This document shows, piece by piece, positions 15,953 through 23,484 of a stretch of 32,638 bases of DNA (its first letter is position 1; each line of letters opens with the position of its first letter). The DNA is from a virus, in IMG/VR virus record IMGVR_UViG_3300025425_000920, positions 1 to 32,638 of that record. One strand, written 5' to 3'. The notes beneath the pieces are model-generated. The model did no database searches. It had not been told where the DNA came from and saw only the letters and a program-made list of their open reading frames with translations. A program made the translations under genes and the position numbers.

Positions 15953-16303
15953 ATGGTAAAAGACGATATTAATTGGGAAGCATACTTCGATAGTATAAAG
16001 CCTGTATGTCCTTGGAGTGCAGCAGCATGGAAAAAGGGCGAAATTAAAGTTACAAAATGGCGCGGAGAGTGGGAACACTTAGAAAACAACCAAGCTATTG
16101 TTTACATTGTACCCAACTATAATCGTAGGCGTTTAAAGAAACTTTGTAGTAAACTAGATGTTAGTTTAGAATACGAGTGGTTGTGGAGCGAGCCTAGATA
16201 CGGTAAACACGCTGCACCTACACATATTTTAATCCAACAAGATAGGCGCAAACTATTTGACCTTAGGTTCGACATTGGATACTACGACAATATAATAGGA
16301 TAA
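15953..16303 (+). CDS. Unknown small protein upstream of terminase
   Basis: This 116-aa protein has no domain I can name. It is basic and aromatic-rich (NWEAYFDSIKPVCPWSAAAW, TKWRGEWEHL, YEWLWSEPRY) and ends in a DLRFDIGYYDNIIG strand. The middle part (AIVYIVPNYNRRRLKKLCSKL) could be a small alpha/beta domain. It begins 5 bases after a late box with no ribosome site, and the TerL gene follows after 8 bases. Function unknown; the neighbourhood suggests packaging or head roles, but nothing in the sequence proves it. Confidence 0.6.
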   Translation: MVKDDINWEAYFDSIKPVCPWSAAAWKKGEIKVTKWRGEWEHLENNQAIVYIVPNYNRRRLKKLCSKLDVSLEYEWLWSEPRYGKHAAPTHILIQQDRRKLFDLRFDIGYYDNIIG

Positions 16304-16306
16304 GTA
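16299..16306 (+). promoter_or_regulatory. Possible variant late box before the TerL N-half
   Basis: GATAAGTA, one base off the box, ends 5 bases before the TerL ATG at 16312, the same spacing as the other leaderless cases. AGGA overlapping it could instead be the ribosome site for read-through mRNA. Confidence 0.35.
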
Positions 16307-16311
16307 CTAAT

Positions 16312-17232
16312 ATGGCAGCATCATTAGACGGCGTCTTAATAAAGAAGGCAAACAGACAAGAAACATATACCAACGAGCAGGTTGAAGACTTAGTAGCCTG
16401 TATGGATCAAGATGAAGGATACTTGTACTTTGCTAAAAAGTTTGCTTATATTCAGCATCCTGTAAAAGGTAAACTGTTGTACGATCCTTACGAGTATCAG
16501 TTAGGATTAATGTATAGTTATCACAGCTATCGCTTTAACATTAATATGATGCCTAGACAAACAGGTAAGACTACGTGTGCTAGTATCTATCTAGCATGGT
16601 ATGCAATGTTTGTACCAGATCAAACTATTCTAGTTGCTGCACACAAATATACAGGCGCACAAGAGATTATGTCACGTATACGCTTTGTGTATGAAAGTTG
16701 TCCTGATCATATACGTGCAGGTGTTACAAGTTATAACAAACAATCGATTGAATTTGAAAATGGTTCGCGTATTGTAGCACAAACAACAACAGGCAACACA
16801 GGACGTGGTATGAGTATCTCGTTGCTATACTGTGATGAGTTTGCATTTGTGCAACCCAACATTGCTGAAGAATTTTGGACTTCAATATCTCCTACACTAG
16901 CAACAGGTGGTCGTGCTATTATTACAAGCACACCAAACTCGGATGAAGATACCTTTGCAACCATTTGGAAACAAGCAGAAAATAAGTTTGACGACCACGG
17001 CAATGAACAAGAACTAGGTTCAAACGGTTTCCATAGCTTTATATCACATTGGAGTGAACATCCAGATCGTGACGAAGCATGGAAAGTAGAAGAAGTTGGA
17101 CGTATTGGTGAAGAGAAGTTCCGACGTGAGTACGGTTGTGTGCAACACCACACAGAATTAATATTACAAGATTCTACTGGAAATGAATTTAAACTCGCCA
17201 TTGGCGAGTTGTTTAAAATGATAGATAAATAA
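16312..17232 (+). CDS. gp17: Terminase large subunit, N-terminal half fused to a 31-residue N-intein
   Basis: Residues 1-275 are the ATPase half of T4-like gp17. Walker A is PRQTGKTT at 81-88, Walker B with the catalytic Glu is LLYCDE at 171-176, and the coupling motif is ITSTPNS at 204-210. The extein ends at REYG. From Cys276 the sequence changes to CVQHHTELILQDSTG and runs to a stop after 31 residues. That is an intein N-fragment: catalytic Cys1 and a block-A-like strand, far shorter than the usual 90-100 residues. The complementary C-intein and nuclease half are encoded at 18260-19354. Joined at REYG/CEFLV, they give a terminase of 526 aa, close to usual length. The protein drives ATP-powered packaging at the portal. 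Confidence 0.92.
   Translation: MAASLDGVLIKKANRQETYTNEQVEDLVACMDQDEGYLYFAKKFAYIQHPVKGKLLYDPYEYQLGLMYSYHSYRFNINMMPRQTGKTTCASIYLAWYAMFVPDQTILVAAHKYTGAQEIMSRIRFVYESCPDHIRAGVTSYNKQSIEFENGSRIVAQTTTGNTGRGMSISLLYCDEFAFVQPNIAEEFWTSISPTLATGGRAIITSTPNSDEDTFATIWKQAENKFDDHGNEQELGSNGFHSFISHWSEHPDRDEAWKVEEVGRIGEEKFRREYGCVQHHTELILQDSTGNEFKLAIGELFKMIDK
17137..17229 (+). mobile_element. N-fragment of atypical split intein in TerL
   Basis: These 31 codons begin at the Cys that replaces the next terminase residue and end at the stop. The block-A Cys1 is present; block B is absent and lies on the C-fragment instead. That makes it an atypically split intein like AceL-TerL, the metagenomic TerL split intein with an N-part of about 25 residues. 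Confidence 0.88.
17224..17231 (+). promoter_or_regulatory. Possible late promoter box for the endonuclease gene
   Basis: GATAAATA overlaps the last codons and stop of the TerL N-half, 31 bases before the GTG at 17263. It could give the endonuclease and the C-half their own late transcript, but it may equally be chance coding sequence (Asp-Lys-stop). Confidence 0.4.
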
Positions 17233-17262
17233 TTGCATAACAACAATTTAGCGGAGAATATT

Positions 17263-18273
17263 GTGAGTGCAACATATATAAAATCAAAAATAGATAATAC
17301 CCGGTACTGTAAAACAAATGGACAGTTTACCCGTCATTTGAGAAAGCACGAGTTAACTTATCAAGAATATTACGAAACATATGTTTCCAAAACTAGTCCT
17401 AAGTGTCGGTGTGGTAATGCTCTTACATTTTATCAAAAAACAGAAACTTATGCTAACAGTTGCGGAGCACCACAATGTGTTGGAATATCTATATCTAATA
17501 CAAAGCAAAACTGGACAGCTGAGCAACAAGAAACAGACAGATTAAATAAACAACGTGCAGCAAGTACACGCACAGACGAGCAAAAGAAACTACAACTTGC
17601 AAAGTCAAAAGAAACATTTAAGGAAAACTATGGCGTTGATTGGGGGGCTAAATTAGAAACTCAAAAAGCAAAATCAAGAAAAACTAAGCTTGAAAAGTAT
17701 GGCAACGAAAAGTACAATAACAGCCGACAAGCTAGTTTAAGTAGAATCAGTCGAACTGTTGAACAAAAGAACAAAAGCAATATTCAGCGAAGAAAAACTA
17801 ACTTGGAAAGATACGGTGTTGAGAATGTGTTATTATTGAAGTCTAACCCTAGTAAGATTAATAAAGGAAATGCTTCCGTTAAAGATTATATATTGCCGAG
17901 TGGAAAATCCGTTGGCGTAAGAGGACATGAACCGTATGCATTAGACATATTGTTTAGAGATTTAAATTATCAAGAATCTGAAGTTGTAGTACACGATGAT
18001 TATTCGAACTACTCAATTGAAGTATTTGAATACGTTAATGTTAACAAGCATAAACATAAATATTATCCAGATATATACATACCTAAAGAAAACAGAATAA
18101 TTGAAGTTAAAAGCCAGTGGTGGTGGGACGGCAATGGCGCAGAAAAGTATATTTCTAGATTGTTAAATAATCTTAAAAAACGGCAAGCAGTAATTGACAA
18201 AGGATACAATTACGAAGTTTGGATTTTTGAAAATAAATATTCGTATAAGGCTTTAACTAATGAAAGTTTTTAA
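17263..18273 (+). CDS. Homing endonuclease, Vsr/PD-(D/E)XK type, between the TerL halves
   Basis: The protein is 336 aa from a GTG with GGAG 6 bases upstream; a TTG at 17233 has no ribosome site. An N-terminal zinc-binding region has Cys at about 48, 50, 67 and 72 (CRCGNALT and CGAPQC). The middle is highly charged with three repeats of the form KT..E.YG (near 115-130, 140-150 and 178-188), a likely DNA-binding array. The C-terminus is a nuclease core: GHEPYALD at 221, YYPDIYIP with Asp270, and RIIEVKS with Glu281 and Lys283. This resembles the Vsr-like endonuclease family linked to fractured genes with split inteins in marine metagenomes. Its last 14 bases overlap the C-half gene. It probably spreads the fracture allele. 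Confidence 0.85.
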   Translation: MSATYIKSKIDNTRYCKTNGQFTRHLRKHELTYQEYYETYVSKTSPKCRCGNALTFYQKTETYANSCGAPQCVGISISNTKQNWTAEQQETDRLNKQRAASTRTDEQKKLQLAKSKETFKENYGVDWGAKLETQKAKSRKTKLEKYGNEKYNNSRQASLSRISRTVEQKNKSNIQRRKTNLERYGVENVLLLKSNPSKINKGNASVKDYILPSGKSVGVRGHEPYALDILFRDLNYQESEVVVHDDYSNYSIEVFEYVNVNKHKHKYYPDIYIPKENRIIEVKSQWWWDGNGAEKYISRLLNNLKKRQAVIDKGYNYEVWIFENKYSYKALTNESF

Positions 18274-18598
18274 AGAAAACACAAAAAAATATAAAGTACT
18301 AACACCTACAGGGTTTGAAGATTTTGCAGGAGTAAGTATGATGGGGATTAAACCCTTGCTTAGATTAGAATTTGAGCTCGGAGCATATGTAGAATGTACG
18401 TATACTCACAAATTTTATGTTGATATAGACAACTATAAAACAGCAGAGTCGCTTATAATAGGCGACACTGTATATACGACAGAAGGTAATATAAAAATAC
18501 TTAATAAAATCGAGTTAGGATACAGTGAACCTGTTTACGATTTAATAGATGTTGCTAATGGCCATAAATATTATACGAATAATGTATTAAGTTCTAAT
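18260..18598 (+). mobile_element. C-fragment of the split intein in TerL
   Basis: These 113 codons start at the ATG and end at Asn before Cys+1. The fragment opens with FKENTKKYKVLTPTGF, close in pattern to the start of the AceL-TerL C-intein as I remember it. It holds block B plus blocks F and G, so the split lies between blocks A and B. Confidence 0.9.
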
Positions 18599-19354
18599 TG
18601 TGAATTCCTTGTATTTGACGAAACACTAATTAATAGTATTAAACTTGCTGTTATGGAAGGTGTAGCTCCTATGCTTAACATGGGCCAAACACGCTGGTAT
18701 AAGAAGCCTACAGCGCAATATACATATGCAGTAGCACTTGACCCTAGTATGGGAACAGGAGGCGATAACGCAGCTATACAAGTGTTTGAACTGCCTAGTT
18801 ACGAACAAGTAGCAGAGTGGCAACATAACACAACTGCTATACCAGGACAAATACGAGTACTTGCTGACATATGCAAATACTTACAACAAGAAACTAACAA
18901 TGCCAACGGCATATATTGGAGTGTTGAAAACAATGGCATTGGCGAAGCATGTTTACTTGTTATTAACGACTTCGGTGAAGAAAATATACCAGGATTATTT
19001 GTAAGTGAGCCAATGCGTAAGGGACACGTAAGAAAGTTCCGCAAAGGATTTAACACTACACACGGTACTAAGATTACAGCGTGTAGTAGACTTAAAACTA
19101 TGATAGAAAACGATAAGATGAAGATTAGAAGCAAGACTCTTATTAGTGAGCTCAAAGCGTTTGTTGCAACAGGCAGTAGTTACCAAGCAAAGTCTGGCGG
19201 CAGCGATGACCTAGTAAGCGCAACATTACTTGCGCTTAGAATGATGGCAGTACTTAAAGATTGGGATCCAAGAATATATAGTACCTTTACACAAGCTGAA
19301 GACATAGAAGATTACGAAGCACCTATGCCCATCTTTATAAGCAGTAACTTTTAA
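18260..19354 (+). CDS. gp17: C-intein fused to the terminase large subunit nuclease half
   Basis: Residues 1-113 are the C-part of the split intein. They contain block B (TYTH at 47-50, then KFYV), the block-F/G segment starting VYDLIDVANGHKYY, and the terminal Asn113. Residue 114 is the +1 Cys, and the extein resumes as CEFLVFDETL. The extein carries the RNase-H-like nuclease of gp17 with acidic residues in VALDPSMGTG (Asp161), SVENNGIGE (Glu223) and GGSDDLVS (Asp316/317). Trans-splicing with the N-half would release the intein and rebuild the motor-nuclease. The residue before Asn113 is Ser rather than the usual His. The ATG lies inside the end of the endonuclease gene, with AAGG upstream. 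Confidence 0.92.
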   Translation: MKVFKENTKKYKVLTPTGFEDFAGVSMMGIKPLLRLEFELGAYVECTYTHKFYVDIDNYKTAESLIIGDTVYTTEGNIKILNKIELGYSEPVYDLIDVANGHKYYTNNVLSSNCEFLVFDETLINSIKLAVMEGVAPMLNMGQTRWYKKPTAQYTYAVALDPSMGTGGDNAAIQVFELPSYEQVAEWQHNTTAIPGQIRVLADICKYLQQETNNANGIYWSVENNGIGEACLLVINDFGEENIPGLFVSEPMRKGHVRKFRKGFNTTHGTKITACSRLKTMIENDKMKIRSKTLISELKAFVATGSSYQAKSGGSDDLVSATLLALRMMAVLKDWDPRIYSTFTQAEDIEDYEAPMPIFISSNF

Positions 19355-19361
19355 CTAGGTA

Positions 19362-19369
19362 GATAAATA
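19362..19369 (+). promoter_or_regulatory. Late promoter box, near-leaderless spacing
   Basis: GATAAATA, followed by CATT and then the ATG at 19374, gives a gap of 4 bases. It lies 7 bases past the TerL stop. Confidence 0.7.
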
Positions 19370-19373
19370 CATT

Positions 19374-20963
19374 ATGCAAGAATTTGATACAATAGGTGAA
19401 GACCTTTTTAACAAGATTAGAGGAAGATTTCCAGAAGTTACTATCGGTGACGAACAAGGAACAGTTACAAATGAGCCAACTATGGCACGTTTCTTTGATT
19501 TTGATTATAACGGACTTGGCAAAGTAAGTGTTGCCATCGACGAAGATGACGGCTTAACTGTTATATACAGTAAAGACTTTATGGAAGATCAAGACGAAAT
19601 GACACGAGAAGCGTGGTATGATTTTCTAAAAGAACTACGCATTTTTAGTAAAAAGCGTATGTTAGATTATAGTGTAAGAGACATTACAAAGTCAAATTTA
19701 AATAAAAGAGATTATAAATTCTTGGCGAAACCCCCTGAGGACGAGAACATGAACGAATCAAAACTATATGGTACTAGTCGTATTAGCTACCAAAAGATAG
19801 GCGAAGCACGTATTGTAATTAAGCACACAGAAGGTGTTAATCAAGAAAGTGCAGCAGGGCGTACACGCAGCATTGGCAAAATTTATATTGAAAGCGCAGA
19901 AGGCGAACGTTTTATATATCCGTTCAAACACCTAAGTGGCGCAAGAGCAATGGCACGTCACGTAGCAGAAGGCGGCAAACCGCATGATGAGTTCGGCGGA
20001 CACATTGTAGGCTTATCAGAAGAAATGAGCAAATTACGCAAGTTCAACAACTATATGGGTCGTAGTGCTGTAATGGCAGAAAGCCTATCAGGATATGTTG
20101 ACGCAGTTAAAGAACGTATTAGTACAGTTAAGAAAACAATCGAGAGCTTACAAAAGCCAAAGTTTTATGCAGAAACATTTGCAGCATATGCTAAGCCAAT
20201 GATGGAAGATGTACCTACAGACGTTGCAGAGAATTGGATTGACCAACTTACTATTAAGCAGTTCAACGAAGAACTAGCAGATGTATTTCCATACATTTAT
20301 AACCTAGTAAGTGAAGCAAGCAAAGCGAAATCATTAGGACCAGAAGAGTTAGAAGAAGTAGCAGGACCAGACAAGTGCTGGGATGGTTACAAAAAAGCTG
20401 GTACACAAAAAGGTACTGGAAAGAACAAAGGCAAGCGTGTAAACAAATGCGTACCAGAGGATGCACAGCTAGAGCAGGGCTTTGAAGAAATGATGGGCCA
20501 GTTTGGAGAAGGACAGTTTAAACGCGAAATGACTGACGATGCTCAAGACATGGACAAAGAAGAGTTCATGAACAAGTATAGCGACTACGGCGAAGAAGAA
20601 GCATCTGCAATGTGGGATGACATGAATGAAGGCGATGACGACACTATGGACGTTAAGATTGATAAAGACGGTTCAATGAGCAAAGATGACGGTCATGAAG
20701 AAAAAGAACAAAAGACACCATTAGGCGAGTTCATCCTTAGTTACTTTGATCGTGAGAATGGAGCATTTCCAAAAGGCGAAACAGCAGTACTAACTATGGT
20801 TGAAAAAGACTACGGTGAAGAGTACATCAATCCTGCTAAACAGTTTATTGAACAAGTAACTGCAAAGTTTGAAGAGATTCAAATGCAAACACAACCACAG
20901 CAAATGGAAGCACCAGACACAGGCGAGCATGACAGAATTCGTGAGTTAGCAGGACTACGCTAA
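19374..20963 (+). CDS. Large conserved phage protein, probably virion-associated, unknown function
   Basis: This 529-aa protein has no assigned function. Residues 1-125 form an acidic alpha/beta domain ending WYDFLKELRIFSKKR and SVRDITKSNLNKRDY. Residues 126-230 hold SKLYGTSRISYQKIGEARI, HTEGVNQESAAGRTR, FKHLSGARAMARH and LRKFNNYMGRS, which I associate with structural proteins of marine T4-like phages. A central helical part follows. Then comes a short Cys-containing box, GPDKCWDGYKKAGTQKG, ending in NKCVP. Next is a very acidic stretch with DDAQDMDKEEFMNKY at 388-402, related to a motif in the 353-aa acidic protein. The C-terminus ends DRIRELAGLR. The late box and position suggest a late structural gene. 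Confidence 0.65.
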   Translation: MQEFDTIGEDLFNKIRGRFPEVTIGDEQGTVTNEPTMARFFDFDYNGLGKVSVAIDEDDGLTVIYSKDFMEDQDEMTREAWYDFLKELRIFSKKRMLDYSVRDITKSNLNKRDYKFLAKPPEDENMNESKLYGTSRISYQKIGEARIVIKHTEGVNQESAAGRTRSIGKIYIESAEGERFIYPFKHLSGARAMARHVAEGGKPHDEFGGHIVGLSEEMSKLRKFNNYMGRSAVMAESLSGYVDAVKERISTVKKTIESLQKPKFYAETFAAYAKPMMEDVPTDVAENWIDQLTIKQFNEELADVFPYIYNLVSEASKAKSLGPEELEEVAGPDKCWDGYKKAGTQKGTGKNKGKRVNKCVPEDAQLEQGFEEMMGQFGEGQFKREMTDDAQDMDKEEFMNKYSDYGEEEASAMWDDMNEGDDDTMDVKIDKDGSMSKDDGHEEKEQKTPLGEFILSYFDRENGAFPKGETAVLTMVEKDYGEEYINPAKQFIEQVTAKFEEIQMQTQPQQMEAPDTGEHDRIRELAGLR

Positions 20964-21003
20964 CCCACTTATAAGTTTTATTTCTTTTTCTTTAAAAAAA
21001 GAC

Positions 21004-21032
21004 TTGACATTGTTCAGTATCTGTTATATAAT
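21004..21032 (+). promoter_or_regulatory. Sigma70-type promoter for gp32
   Basis: TTGACA (21004-21009) and TATAAT (21027-21032) with exactly 17 bp between them are a full consensus match. The expected +1 near 21039 gives a leader of about 78 bases, the longest in the window. Confidence 0.9.
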
Positions 21033-21061
21033 AATAACTGTGCTGTAACATTAAAAGGCAC

Positions 21062-21081
21062 TTGTAGCAATAATGCTACAA
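21062..21081 (+). promoter_or_regulatory. Hairpin in the gp32 mRNA leader
   Basis: TTGTAGCA and TGCTACAA form a perfect 8-bp stem with loop ATAA, 36 bases before the gp32 ATG. T4 gp32 represses its own mRNA by binding a structured leader (pseudoknot) and then unstructured AU-rich RNA. This hairpin, followed by unpaired AT-rich sequence, is a candidate for the same control (inference). No T run follows, so a terminator is unlikely. Confidence 0.55.
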
Positions 21082-21116
21082 CATTTAGGCAATAACAACG
21101 AAAGAGGCATATAATT

Positions 21117-22109
21117 ATGGCATCATTAGCAGAAATCAGAGCTAAACTTAAAGAGCAAGAACAACGCTCATCAGGCGGCGGACAGAATCAAGGTCCAAAC
21201 CCAATTTACCCATTTTGGAATATTAAAGAAGGCGAAAACGCAACGATGCGTTTCCTTCCAGATGGCAACACAGATAACACTTTCTTCTGGGCAGAACGTT
21301 TGATGATCAAACTTCCGTTCGCAGGTGTTAAAGGAGACACAGCATCTCGTCCAGTACAAGTACAAGTTCCTTGTATGGAAATGTACGGCGAAAACTGTGG
21401 TATCCTTGCAGAAGTACGCGGTTGGTTTAAAGACGCAAGTCTTGAAGACATGGGCCGTAAGTATTGGAAAAAGCGTTCATACGTATTCCAAGGGTTCGTA
21501 AACGATAATCCTATCGCAGACGACCAAGCACCGGAGAATCCAATCCGTAGATTCATTATTGGCCCACAGATCTTCCAGATCATTAAGGCAGCATTAATGG
21601 ATCCAGACATGGAAGAATTACCAACAGATTATACTGCTGGTGTAGACTTCCGTTTAAACAAAACTAGTAAAGGTGGTTATGCAGACTACGGCACAAGTAA
21701 TTGGGCACGTAGAGATCGTCCATTGAACGATGAAGAAATGGCTGCAATTAACACACACGGTTTGTTTAACTTGTCAGACTTCCTTCCTAAGAAGCCAGAC
21801 GCAACTGCTGTAAAAGTAATGCAAGAGATGTTTGAAGCGTCAGTAGACGGTGAAGCATACGATGCAGATCGTTGGAGTCAGTACTTCCGTCCAAGTGGCA
21901 TGCAAGCACGTACAGGCGACCCACAAAAAGCAGCAAGTGCAGGCGCAACTGCAACTAGCCAAAGTGCTCCAGCAGTAGAAGCAGCACCTTTTGAAGCAGA
22001 TGTTAAAGTAGCTGAAGCAGCTATTGCGGCACCAGCGGCAGAGGCGGCACCAGCGGCCGGCGGCGGCGCAAGCGACATTCTAGCAATGATCCGCTCACGT
22101 CAGGCGTAA
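21117..22109 (+). CDS. gp32: Single-stranded DNA-binding protein
   Basis: This 330-aa protein has the T4 gp32 layout. A basic N-terminal helix for cooperative binding (SLAEIRAKLKEQEQ) is followed by the OB-fold core. The core shows NPIYPFWNIKEGENATMRFL, KLPFAGVKG, VPCMEMYG, RKYWKKRSYVFQGFVND and FIIGPQIFQIIKAAL. The C-terminal tail is Ala/Pro-rich and ends ASDILAMIRSRQA, where partner proteins of replication and recombination would bind. T4 gp32 holds a zinc ion with one His and three Cys. Here only the two Cys in VPCMEMYGENCG are visible, so the T4 zinc site seems lost. GAAAGAGG precedes the ATG. Confidence 0.93.
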   Translation: MASLAEIRAKLKEQEQRSSGGGQNQGPNPIYPFWNIKEGENATMRFLPDGNTDNTFFWAERLMIKLPFAGVKGDTASRPVQVQVPCMEMYGENCGILAEVRGWFKDASLEDMGRKYWKKRSYVFQGFVNDNPIADDQAPENPIRRFIIGPQIFQIIKAALMDPDMEELPTDYTAGVDFRLNKTSKGGYADYGTSNWARRDRPLNDEEMAAINTHGLFNLSDFLPKKPDATAVKVMQEMFEASVDGEAYDADRWSQYFRPSGMQARTGDPQKAASAGATATSQSAPAVEAAPFEADVKVAEAAIAAPAAEAAPAAGGGASDILAMIRSRQA

Positions 22110-22118
22110 CTACCTGCA

Positions 22119-22148
22119 AAGTAGGGGAGTAACTTCCCCTACTTATTA
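22119..22148 (+). terminator. Terminator after gp32
   Basis: AAGTAGGGGA and TCCCCTACTT form a perfect 10-bp stem with loop GTAACT, followed by ATT. It is GC-rich and sits 9 bases past the gp32 stop. The T run is short, so it may be partial, letting some transcription through to uvsX, which shows no promoter of its own. Confidence 0.7.
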
Positions 22149-22169
22149 CAGCTTTAATAGGAGAATTTA

Positions 22170-23264
22170 ATGGCTAAGTCATTTGACGTTAGTAAGTTCC
22201 GCAAGGACTTGACTAAAAGTATCTCAGGCATGAGTACTGGATTTAACGATCCTACTGATTGGATCAGTACAGGATCATATGCACTAAACTATCTTATCTC
22301 AGGAGACTTTCACAAAGGTGTTCCACTAGGTAAGGTTACTGTGTTTGCAGGTGAATCAGGAGCAGGTAAGAGTTATTTCTGCGCTGGCAACATTGTAAAA
22401 CACGCACAGGATCAAGACATCTTTGTAGTACTAATTGACACAGAGAATGCACTTGACGAGAGCTGGTTGCAGGCATTGCAAGTAGACACAAGCCCAGAGA
22501 AGTTGCTCAAGCTAAACATGTCAATGATTGATGATGTAGCAAAAACTATCTCAACATTTGTTAATGACTATCGTGCAATGGATGAAGCAGATCGTCCTAA
22601 AGTATTGTTTGTAGTTGATTCGTTGGGTATGTTGCTAACACCTACTGACGTTGATCAGTTTAACAAAGGTGATATGAAAGGTGATATGGGTCGTAAGCCT
22701 AAGGCATTGACTTCACTTGTTCGTAACACAGTTAACATGATTGGCTCATTGAACGTTGGACTAGTATGTACTAACCACACATACGCATCGCAAGATATGT
22801 TTGACCCAGATGATAAAATTAGTGGTGGCGCAGGCTTTATCTATGCATCAAGTATTGTTGTTGCAATGAAAAAGATGAAGTTAAAAGAAGACGAAGACGG
22901 TAATAAGATCTCAGAAGTTATGGGTATACGTGCTGGTTGTAAAGTAATGAAGACTCGTTATGCAAAACCGTTTGAAGGTGTGCAAGTGAAGATTCCTTAT
23001 GAAACTGGTATGAATCCTTATAGCGGGCTAGTTGAATTGTTTGAGAAGAAGAACTTGTTAGTTAAGCAAGGTAATCGACTCAGGTATACTAATCTAGCAG
23101 GCGATGAAATTTTGAGCAGTCGCAAGGCATGGATGATTGGCGGCAAACTTGATCAGATCATGATGGAATATAACGAGAAGATGAAGCCTGTGGTAAATAC
23201 CGATAAAGTTAACTTAGAAGAAGCAACCGACGATCAAATTGAGGAAGCAACTGCAAATGAATGA
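22170..23264 (+). CDS. uvsX: RecA-like recombinase UvsX
   Basis: This 364-aa protein is the phage RecA/UvsX strand-exchange protein. Walker A is GESGAGKS at 61-68. The Walker B strand is VLFVVDSLGMLL, and the DNA-binding loop regions follow (NHTYASQDMFDP, ISGGAGFIYASS). TDWISTGSYALNYLISGD at 28-45 is the usual lead-in. Length is near that of T4 UvsX (about 390). It forms filaments on gp32-coated DNA with UvsY as loader, in recombination and in starting late replication forks. AGGAG precedes the ATG. The stop overlaps the start region of the next small gene, so uvsX, the small gene and uvsY read as one operon. Confidence 0.95.
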   Translation: MAKSFDVSKFRKDLTKSISGMSTGFNDPTDWISTGSYALNYLISGDFHKGVPLGKVTVFAGESGAGKSYFCAGNIVKHAQDQDIFVVLIDTENALDESWLQALQVDTSPEKLLKLNMSMIDDVAKTISTFVNDYRAMDEADRPKVLFVVDSLGMLLTPTDVDQFNKGDMKGDMGRKPKALTSLVRNTVNMIGSLNVGLVCTNHTYASQDMFDPDDKISGGAGFIYASSIVVAMKKMKLKEDEDGNKISEVMGIRAGCKVMKTRYAKPFEGVQVKIPYETGMNPYSGLVELFEKKNLLVKQGNRLRYTNLAGDEILSSRKAWMIGGKLDQIMMEYNEKMKPVVNTDKVNLEEATDDQIEEATANE

Positions 23265-23484
23265 AGAACACATCAGTGACATCTGGACGATGTTTAAAGA
23301 GTATGTAGACAAGAAGCAAATGGAACTAGTAGCTGAAAAGTTTGTTGATCTATTAGCAGACTATGGTGTCAGTGATGAGACTTTCAAAGAAGTCATCGGC
23401 ACTGATGCTCCTTTAGATGACGCTATCAGCTACTATCTAGACTTGGACAATGTCGATGACGACGAAGAAGAGTGGGATGAGTAA
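23257..23484 (+). CDS. Small acidic conserved protein between uvsX and uvsY
   Basis: This protein of about 75 aa has no known function. It is helical (ISDIWTMFKEYVDKK, ELVAEKFVDLLADYG, DETFKEVIG) and ends in a strongly acidic tail with the run DDDEEEWDE. I place the start at ATG 23257, inside the end of uvsX, with GAGGAA 10 bases upstream; a TTG at 23239 is weaker. The stop is directly followed by uvsY (TAATG). Its conserved place in the recombination operon suggests a helper of UvsX/UvsY or of replication, but this is inference from position alone. Confidence 0.7.
   Translation: MNEEHISDIWTMFKEYVDKKQMELVAEKFVDLLADYGVSDETFKEVIGTDAPLDDAISYYLDLDNVDDDEEEWDE

Noticed and set aside
16731-17246. 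171-aa open frame on the minus strand
   Set aside because: It is antisense to the TerL ATPase domain, which has clear motifs. No promoter or ribosome site and no recognisable protein pattern.
17233-17262. TTG start for the TerL-locus endonuclease
   Set aside because: It begins directly after the TerL N-half stop without a ribosome site. GTG at 17263 has GGAG at 6 bases and keeps the whole recognisable protein.
16312-19354. TerL halves as a frameshifted pseudogene or as a group I intron interruption
   Set aside because: Each half ends or starts with intein-type residues exactly at the break (Cys1; Asn then Cys+1), with block B and F/G motifs in the C-part. An intron would not leave translated intein motifs, and all catalytic residues of the terminase are intact.
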